From positions 1 to 33,390 of the forward strand of contig CALSCQ010002136.1 in the NCBI GenBank assembly GCA_943704525.1: a stretch of 33,390 bases of DNA, in the 5' to 3' direction. The first letter of the stretch is position 1. Every line of letters starts with the position of its first letter. Source of the stretch: Pigoraptor vietnamica. Taxonomy: Eukaryota; Opisthokonta; Filasterea. The notes beneath the pieces were generated by a model that saw only the letters and a list, made by a program, of their open reading frames with translations, was not told where the DNA came from and made no database searches. A program made the translations under genes and the position numbers. Shown piece by piece: positions 26,043 through 33,390 of this stretch.

Positions 26043-26555
26043 GATCGCACTGGAGGGCTGGTCCCCTGGTGTGAATGAACTACGCCGCAAAGTGCACCGC
26101 GTCAACCCGGCAGTGGTAATGCGAAAGGCAGTGGGAGCGAATTGATTTGCGTGCGTGCCGCGCATTGCTCCACGCAGGGTAGAAGCTGCTGCTGCTGCGG
26201 GTGTTCACTTAATCGTCGCCAGGTCATATTCTCACCTGGCCAGGCTTTCAGCCACGTTGTTTTTCTCCGCGTGCAGGCAAATGTGTGGGGTTGGGGTTAG
26301 CAAGGGGCTCTGATTCCACCGCGGTGTGTCTGGACAGCGACTAGCGTCCACACGTGCTTCGGTGGGTGTGGCTACATGAGCCAGCCACCCAAAATGAGTA
26401 GAGCACGCACCCCCGCTTTGACACACAGGCGCGCCCTGACACACTCAACACAGTTTCGGCAGCGGAAACACACACAGCGCGGCGCATACATTAGAGTGCA
26501 TCGCAAGCGATTACGGTGGAGCGGCCTTTTTTCCCTTCTTTCATAGCGCGTAAAA
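26043..26555. other. Intergenic region between JmjC and GDSL esterase genes
   Basis: No gene is supported. A short (CTG)4-like run lies near 26190. The sequence just before the next ATG is pyrimidine-rich and ends GCGTAAAAATGA. Confidence 0.4.
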
Positions 26556-28130
26556 ATGACGTCCCCTTCAGTATTCGCCGGAGCAGTAGTGTGCGCACTT
26601 GCCCTCTGCTCGCTCTTCGTTGACGCTGCGCCCATGCCCGATGTGGCAAAGTCGGTTGTGTTTGGCGATTCGTACGACGACAACGGCAACGTCTATCGCA
26701 TCTCGGGCGGGCAGTGGCCTCTTCCCATGTACTACAACGGTCGCTTCTCGAACGGCCCCATCTACAACGGTGCGTCTCGACTGCGATCCACGCCCTTCTC
26801 TCCGTTTTCTGTGTTGTGCTGATGGCAACGGCGTGATCCGTGTGACAATATTGCGCCTTTTTCTGACGTCTTTATGCTTCCCTCCCTCGCGACAGAAATT
26901 GCCGCGACCAAGCTGGGCATGACCCTGTTCAACTACGCGTATGGCGGCGCAACCACCGATAACGCTTACGTGCAGGGTGAGCATGAACCTATGGGACTCT
27001 GCGCGCGGATAGCGAAAGTGCACGAGCCGCACACTGTTATGTACCTACACACGCTCCGCTCATCTCGATGCACTCTTCACACTCGCAGGCTATTCGGGAC
27101 CGACGAGCAACATTCCCGTCCCCAGCGTGGCGGATCAGATTCAAACCTATCTTGGCGACAACAATGCGCCGCGGCCGAACGACCCCTCCGTCGTCTTCAC
27201 CATTGCGGGCGGCGGCAACGACTACTTTTTCCTCGGCATCAATTCGAACGCGTCGCGCACCACGGACAACCTCGTGCAGGCAGTGCGCACTCTCTACGAG
27301 GCCGGCGCTCGCCGCTTTGTCGTCGCGAACCTGTTCCCCGCGGCCCTCATCCCCTATGTGCAGGGGGACGAGAACGTCAAGGCGCTCTTCTCGTACTTGA
27401 CGACCGCGCACAACGCCTACCTCGCGCCCAAGCTTGCTGCGCTGCGGTCGTCCGTCGGCGACGCCTCGATCGACATTCTCGACATTAACAGTATTTTCAT
27501 TAACCTCCGGGACAACGGCGCGTCGATGGGCTTCACTGCGCCCATCAGCTCGTGGGTGTCCTTTCTGTTCCCTCTTGGTTGGCCCCTCCTTCAACTCGCT
27601 TCATTCTCACACACACCGTGAACACACGCACAAATATCCTCTGCCAAGGCGTTCGTTGATGTGACGGTGTGCACGTTGGGTTTGTGCCTCCTCGCTAACA
27701 TGAATTGGTCCGTGCCCAGGGCGTGCCTCAACAGCCAGACGGGAGAAGTGTGCGCGAACCCGCAAGCATACGTCTTTGTGAGTATGCCCCCTTGCAACGC
27801 CATGGACCCATGGCCAAACAAGCGCGCTGATCGCATCCTCTCTCCCTCTCGCAGTTCGATGTGTACCATCCGACGACGCGCGTGCACGCCCTCATCGCAA
27901 AGCAGAACATCGATCTCGTTGCGTCGCCCATTCAGAAGTGGCGCGTGAGCATGAGCGACTGGCAGGCGGCCTTTGACGAGTACAAGGCGGGCGCTGGCTG
28001 CGACAAATCGGAAGCAGTAAACGAACGGCTACTTGACAATCCACTGTTGGGAACCAAGGGTCCGCCCTCTCCACATGCTTGTGTGAAATGGCACTCGGGG
28101 AAAAACTATTTCGAAATCCGTCGTTTGTGA
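26556..28130 (+). CDS. Secreted GDSL/SGNH-family esterase or lipase
   Basis: Serine esterase of 363 residues. Exons: 26556-26769, 26896-26976, 27089-27551, 27720-27777, 27855-28130 (phases close). The signal peptide covers about residues 1-24. Block I is FGDSYDDNGN with catalytic Ser39. Block II is the Gly in YAYGGATT, block III is GGGND with Asn142, and block V is DVYHPT with Asp274 and His277, three residues apart as in the family. Pairs of cysteines before block V (ACLNSQTGEVCANP) match fungal and plant GDSL lipases. The start is supported by an A-rich context (GTAAAAATG). The junction 27551/27720 was chosen because the stronger donor GTGGGT restores the conserved Cys-rich frame. The last 50 residues (from about GCDKSEA) are not conserved in my memory and could reflect an unrecognised intron. 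Substrate unknown. Confidence 0.9.
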
Positions 28131-28985
28131 GTGAACGGTCGCAATGACTGACAACTGACTCGGCAGTCATTGCCCAAACTGGCGCCCAAACTGGCGCCCA
28201 AACTGACTTGCGCTCAAACTGGCAGCTGATGCAGCGACGCACGGCATGCTCTCAGACTGTGCGTGAACGGGGAGAGCAACAGCGACGCACGACATGCTCT
28301 TAGGTTACGACATGCTCTTAGGTTCCCACTGTCTGTGGGTGAAGGCAGTTCGTTCCCACTGTGCGTGATTAGGGAGTTCGACTGGCGCCGGGGCAGTTGA
28401 AACGAACCAGACTTTCCTCTTTGGGCGAAGGTGAGAGCGCGGTTACCCCCATCTACCCCGCAAATTGAATTTTACCGCCGATATTGGCACAATTTGGGTA
28501 CTGTTCCACACATTCTTCGCCGTGTGTTGCCAGGGTGGGGCAGGGTGGGGGTTAGGCCTGTCTGGCCTCGTCTGGTCAGCGTTCCCTCTGAATACCCTGA
28601 CCGTCCGCCCGGCTTCTCGCTCCTTCGCTCGCCACTGCGCACTCGATGTTGCTTTTTACTCCGACCTTCGCGCTTGTATTGGGTCGACTGAGACGCGCCG
28701 TTGCCCTCGCGCGCACTCGGGATATTGTGTGCGTGCGTGGGTCGTAGTGGAGAAGCACCGTTGTACCTCGCATGAGTAGACGACTTACGTGCATCCAACT
28801 CGCAACAAACCCTCGCCACACGCTTCGTCTTTGAGATTCCCAGCGACGCACTCCTTTAATTGGTCTCTTTTTGTGTCATTTTGGCCCATTCGTACGCCAA
28901 AGTGCAGCCTGGGACTTTTGACATCTTCACTCCGAGTACCGAGCATGTAAGCTTCAAGAGACTACGGCGCCGTGCGCCTACAAAA
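28131..28985. other. Intergenic region with decaying short tandem repeats
   Basis: This is non-coding spacer between the esterase and the receptor kinase. Its first third is repeat-rich (listed separately). The remainder is G-rich around 28530-28560 and otherwise plain. The next ATG has an A-rich context (CAAAAATG). Confidence 0.5.
28172..28362. repeat. Minisatellite-like repeats
   Basis: A 12-base unit GCCCAAACTGGC occurs three times in tandem at 28172-28207 (third copy with one change), with a fourth degenerate copy at 28212-28223. Next come CAGCGACGCAC at 28232 and 28280, CGACATGCTCTTAGGTT at 28290-28306 and 28308-28324, and GTTCCCACTGT at 28322 and 28352. They appear to be successive local duplications. 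Confidence 0.85.
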
Positions 28986-31900
28986 ATGCGCGATTCTGTT
29001 GCGCGTGAGCCCTTGTGGCATCCGCGCGTACAACGGGAAAGGCCGCCGGGTGTGTTGTTGTCCGCGGCCGCTGTCGTTGCGCTGCTGAGTGCGATTGCGT
29101 TGTGCGCGGATGCGCTCGTCGTCGGCGTCTTTCACACTGGCGGACTCGGCGATTCCGTTCTCCCCGTGCTTTATCCCAATGCAACCGCGGCTGATTTCGA
29201 CTTCAGCGACGGCGGGATGGCGCGCGTGGCATCGGCGCTGTCTGCGGCGCAGAGTGCGAGCGCGCTTGCGGGCCTGCCACTCCTTGTCGTGGATGCCGGC
29301 GACGCGTCGTCCCTCACGCCGCTGGGGATGGTCGCAGGGCCGCGGATTATCATGGACTCGCTCGCGCCGTTCTATCACGCGCGCGGGTGAGTTGTGTGTG
29401 TTTGTGTGTGCGGTTTCGTGTTGTGATATTCCTGTGCTTGATGCGCTAGTGGGCATTCTACGGGGTTGACCGTTGCGCACACCATGGGTTGCCGTCGTCC
29501 CTTGTGGCCTAACTCTTTGCTCCCCCTTCTCTACCGCAGTATTGGCATCCGCGATCTCCAGCTGGGCTCGCAGGCGCTGTACCTTGCGCTTGCGCCGCGC
29601 CCCGTTGGGTCCGGAATCCCTCACGTGCCCGTCGTTTGCACCAACTGCGTGTTCGACGACAACAACCTCTCGAACCTCGTACAAACGAGCGCCACGGTCA
29701 CGCTCCCCAATCCCGCCGGGGGTGTCGTGCGGGTCGCCGTTGTCGCGTTCGTCGGCAGCCAGGACGCGTGCAAGCTGGTCGATTGTGCACTCAACCGCTA
29801 CACTTTTCTCAGCGAGCAGAGTGCACTCGCGGGGGAGGTGGCGCGTCTCGTCGGCGGCGGAAGCCCTCCCGACGTCGTCGTGTGCCTCTCGTCCCTCACG
29901 AACGGGCGCTCACAGGTCGTGGCGCTGTCAGGTGCAGTGCCGCGGGTGGACGTGTGGGCGGTGTCGGGCGAGGGCGTGCCTCCGCCGGCCGACGGCCTCC
30001 GCGCACCCCTTCTGAACGGTAAGTGGAAGCGGCTGTACTTCCTACGCCACCGAACAATGATATGATCCCACGCTACTCTGTGCTTGCATTGTCGCTGAGA
30101 TTCATAGTTGCGTGCGTGCAGGAGGGCGGCCGTCCTTTCTCTCGGTCGCCACAAACGGTCGCGTGGGCTGGACGAACGTCACCGTCGGTTCGTCGGCGTC
30201 GGGCGCTTACGTCGCGCTGCGCGGTTGCAACAGCTCCTCACCCACGGGGGCACCCTTTCCAGCGGGCGGTTGCTTCCGGCAGGACCCCGCGACCCTCGCC
30301 AATGTCACTGCGCTGCAGCAGTCCGCCGACGCCGTCATGAACGCGCCCCTCGGATCGCTCAACGCGTCGCAAGCGCTGTCTGGCCCGCTGTCGCAGTGCG
30401 TGGCGTCCGAGTGCCCCGCGGGGTCCTTTGCCTCAGACGCCGTGCGGAACGTACTGGGCGCCGCGTGCCAGGTGGTCTTCCTGACGGCCGCGTCCCTCGC
30501 CGCGCCCATGCCCAGCGGCACTCCGCCGACCCTCGCGTCCATTGCGGGGATTGCGGACCCTCGAACGCGCGTGTCCATCTTCACGCTGAACGGCGCCGCT
30601 GTCGTTTCGTCCCTCCTGAACGCCGTGTCGCGCCTCACACGGTCGGTTGCCTTTGGAAACGACACGGTGCGCGCGGCCGCCATCGCTGCGGACCCTTCGA
30701 TGAGGCGATTTGTGCAGGTGCGTGCTTTTTAACGGGCTTGACGTGGAGTGTGCATGTCCGCTCTGCGCGCATGTGCGCGTGCGCGTGTGTGCCAGCATGA
30801 GCACGTGTTTGAATTTTGTGTGGGCTGACGCAACCGTGCACGCAGGTGGCGGGCCTCCGCTTCCTCTTCGATCCTTCTCAATCCGAGTCGTATCGTCTTT
30901 CGCGCGTCACGCTCTCCCCCAAAGTGCCCAACATCTTCTTCGACCCCTACACCGACTTCCGCGTGTGCGCATCCAACGACATGCTCTCGGGCGCCTTTAA
31001 CTTCACCGCCATCGCGGCCGACGCAACCGACGTTCACGACTTTGGGCCGTCCCTCGCCGGCATCCTTGTCAGCTACGCCTTGAAGCTGTCGGCGTACGCC
31101 CCTTCGCACACTCTGAACGCGACCACCATGACACAGCTGAACACCGCCCAACTTGGCGGTGCACTTGCGGGAGTGGTCGCGTCTGCGCGCAATGCGTCGA
31201 CGTATGGCGGCGGCGCCTTGACCGCGGCTGCGTTTGAGCAGTCTTACGGGCGCATACTCGTCATCGGCGTCGGCGGCACGAACCTGTTCCAGTGCACGGA
31301 TGCGTGCGTCAATGGCGTGTGCATCGCGAACAACGTGTGCCAGTGCCAGGCTGGGTGGTACGGGCCCGTGTGCGCTCAACAGACGAGGGCGGCGCAGGCT
31401 GGCGCCCGCGTGGGGGCGATCATTGGGGGCATTGCTGGCGGCGTCGGCGCAGTTGTGGTCATGGCGGTGATCGTGTTTCGTGTGGGTCGTTTCAACGAGC
31501 GCTTTCGGCGGACGCTCATGCGCTCGTGGGTCAACGAGATCAAGTACGAGCACCTGTCGTTCCTCGAACAGATTGGCGAGGGCGGCTGCGGCGTCGTGTT
31601 CAAGTGGGTCGCGCTGGCACCTTGCGCGCACGCGCGAAGTGTTCGTTATTCGTCTGTGTTGGAGTCGAGGCAGTGATTTGGGCTGATCCGATATTATTAT
31701 TGTCTCTTGTGTTCACGCGAATTTGAGCACGTGTTATTATGCGCCCCGTGGGGAACTGCATCATTGCGTGTGTGTGACGTCCCTCCTACCCTCGCAGAGC
31801 GCGCTACCACGGGACAATCGTCGCCGTCAAGAAGTGCGATAACATGAACATACGCGAGCGCGACAAGCCTATGGAGAAGGACGCCGCCTTTCAACACACG

Positions 31901-33342
31901 CCGTCGTTCGCCGACTGTGACGAGATGAGCGTGCGCATGCGGACGGCGCGCGCCCTCAGCACGGTTTCCTCCGTCGCCTCGAGGGCGTCGGATGCCCGCA
32001 GAACGCGGCGAAGCACCGCGTACAACAACAGCGTCACGAGCGGCGGCAGCACCGTGTCGAATTCGCGTGTCATGCGCAGCGGGATGTCGGACTCCCGGAG
32101 CACGGGCGTGCGCAGCGCCTTCGTGTCGACGGCGATGGGCGAAGAAGTGTCGATGCCGCGCGCGATCCTCGGGCGCGTCGTGGGGCTGTGGCAGAGCGTG
32201 GGCGATTGGTTCTCGGAAGTGCGGCAGCGCCTCGACAACAAGGCCGTTACGCTCATGGACGAAATTGAGATCATGAGGTGGGGAGCATGCACATCTGGCA
32301 CTTGATGGGTTTCTCGCTCTGCTTTGTCGTCTCCCTCTTTATGTGCGCGGTATCGCCCACTGTGCCTTGTCCCAGTGCCTCCCTTCCCACCGTCTCTGCT
32401 TCTCTGCGTGTGCATGTGCATCTCCGCTGTCGGCCCCGTTTTAACGCCCTTGTCTCTCGCGCAGCTCCCTGCGCCACCCGAACGTGCTCCTCTACATCGG
32501 CTGTTCGCGAGCGCCCAACCTCTGCATCGTCACGGAATACATGTCACGCGGATCCCTCAACGTGAGTGGCGCGACTACTGCGACGTTCGCCCCCCGGAAC
32601 CCTCTCTCATGTGCATCGCGACATTTATGCCCTACGTCCCAGTCGCAAAATTGTTGTTGCGCTGCGTCGCTTGTGTTAATGTTACTTTCTCCCTTCCGCA
32701 GACCATCCTTCACGATGCGCACATAGAGATCACATGGCCTCTGCGCTTTGAGCTGGCCCTGGACATCGCCTTGGGGCTCAACTACTTGCATTGCCACAAC
32801 CCCGTCATTCTCCATTGCGACCTGAAGGTGCGAGTGCGTTTGTGCGTGTGTGCGCGTGTAGTTGCGTGTGTGCCGTGCGCGTGAGTGAGCGTAGAGTGAG
32901 CCTTCATGGCGACTGACGCTCACCAAATTGCGTTGCATCCTCTTCAGTCCATGAACATTCTCGTCGACGACCGCTGGGTTGCAAAGGTGCGTGCGAGGCG
33001 CCTGTGCCCCTTCCCTCGAGCCAATGGGCACTCCCACATCCAATTCTCTTTGGTATCGTGCTGATCCCGCATTGATACGCGCTCGAAGGTGTGCGATTTT
33101 GGCCTCACTCGCTTCAAGGACTCGCGGCGTTCCGAGACGGGCCTTGTCGGCACGCTCCTGTGGATGGCCCCGGAGGTACGCTCTCACGTGACAGCACATG
33201 CTCCGCTGTGTGTCCCTGGGTGAAATGACTATCTTTTACTGTCACCCAAGTGAGTAGTCGCTAATAGCGCTGTTCCCACGCGCTGCCCTGCCCCTCAGGT
33301 GCTCCACGGCGAGAAGTACGTCGAGGCAAGCGACATATACAG
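28986..33342 (+). CDS. Receptor kinase: 5'-nucleotidase-like ectodomain, EGF, TM, TKL kinase (3' end missing)
   Basis: Single-pass receptor kinase, at least 1035 residues. Exons: 28986-29386, 29540-30018, 30122-30717, 30846-31603, 31798-32277, 32465-32561, 32702-32827, 32948-32986, 33089-33175, 33299-33342. The last is followed by a donor and then the window end. Signal peptide lies at about residues 23-42. The ectodomain resembles UshA/5'-nucleotidase: VVGVFHTG, GGMARVASAL, LLVVDAGD, later PAGSFASDAVRNV and FVQVAGLRFLFDPSQ. The metal-binding GNHE motif is absent (QLGSQA instead). An EGF-like module lies at about 642-669 and a Gly-rich membrane helix at about 681-704. The kinase has GEGGCGVVFK, AVK (K756), an insert of about 125 residues, HPNVLLYIG, HCDLK (non-RD), DFG (D995) and WMAPE. 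The gene is cut by the poly-C end. Confidence 0.9.
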
Positions 33343-33353
33343 GTGCGGCAACT

Positions 33354-33354
<1 letters not shown>

Positions 33355-33390
<36 letters not shown>
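33355..33390. repeat. Poly-C run at right end
   Basis: Thirty-six consecutive C residues end the window, inside an intron of the receptor kinase gene that begins GTGCGG at 33343. This is probably an assembly or sequencing terminus at a homopolymer, though a real (C)n tract cannot be excluded. Confidence 0.95.

Overview
The window is nuclear DNA from a GC-rich eukaryote. I could delimit 46 GT-AG introns whose exon phases close exactly, 39 of them starting GTG. Gene content fits a unicellular or early-branching eukaryote (protist), but I cannot fix the lineage from the sequence. I see no transposon, tRNA, rRNA or CRISPR. Both ends are simple repeats, (TC)n at the left and a 36-base C run at the right. 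The window is therefore probably one whole assembly contig that cuts a gene at each end.

Layout, left to right: the 3' part of a DEG/ENaC-type cation channel gene (+, 269-2417); an intronless twin C2HC zinc-finger protein (+, 3321-4442); a secreted or membrane-anchored subtilisin with I9 propeptide (+, 5123-7529, with a long (GT)n tract in its last intron); coproporphyrinogen III oxidase (-, 7670-9418 or a little further); a large thioester alpha-2-macroglobulin of bacterial type (+, 10258-15726); an Alr/Mnr2-like CorA Mg2+ transporter (-, 16288-19049); a mitochondrial dihydrolipoamide-dehydrogenase-like flavoprotein that has lost both redox cysteines (+, 19476-22307); an epoxide-hydrolase-like alpha/beta hydrolase with an apparent frameshift (-, 22457-23699); an intronless ankyrin plus JMJD8-like JmjC protein with a signal peptide (+, 24357-26042); a secreted GDSL/SGNH esterase (+, 26556-28130); and the 5' part of a receptor kinase (+, 28986 to window end). 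The kinase ectodomain looks like a metal-site-less 5'-nucleotidase and is followed by an EGF module, one membrane span and a TKL kinase with a large N-lobe insert.

The genes do not form a pathway. Many products are secretory or membrane proteins (channel, subtilisin, macroglobulin, JmjC protein, esterase, receptor kinase), while heme synthesis and an E3-like flavoprotein are organellar or cytosolic. Strand order gives divergent promoters at 9419-10257, 19050-19475 and 23700-24356. The first carries three CACGTG boxes and two TGACGTGG-type elements.

The strongest candidates for something undescribed are the 5'-nucleotidase-like receptor kinase with its kinase insert, the cysteine-less E3 paralogue, the intron-bearing bacterial-type macroglobulin, and the secretory ankyrin-JmjC fusion.
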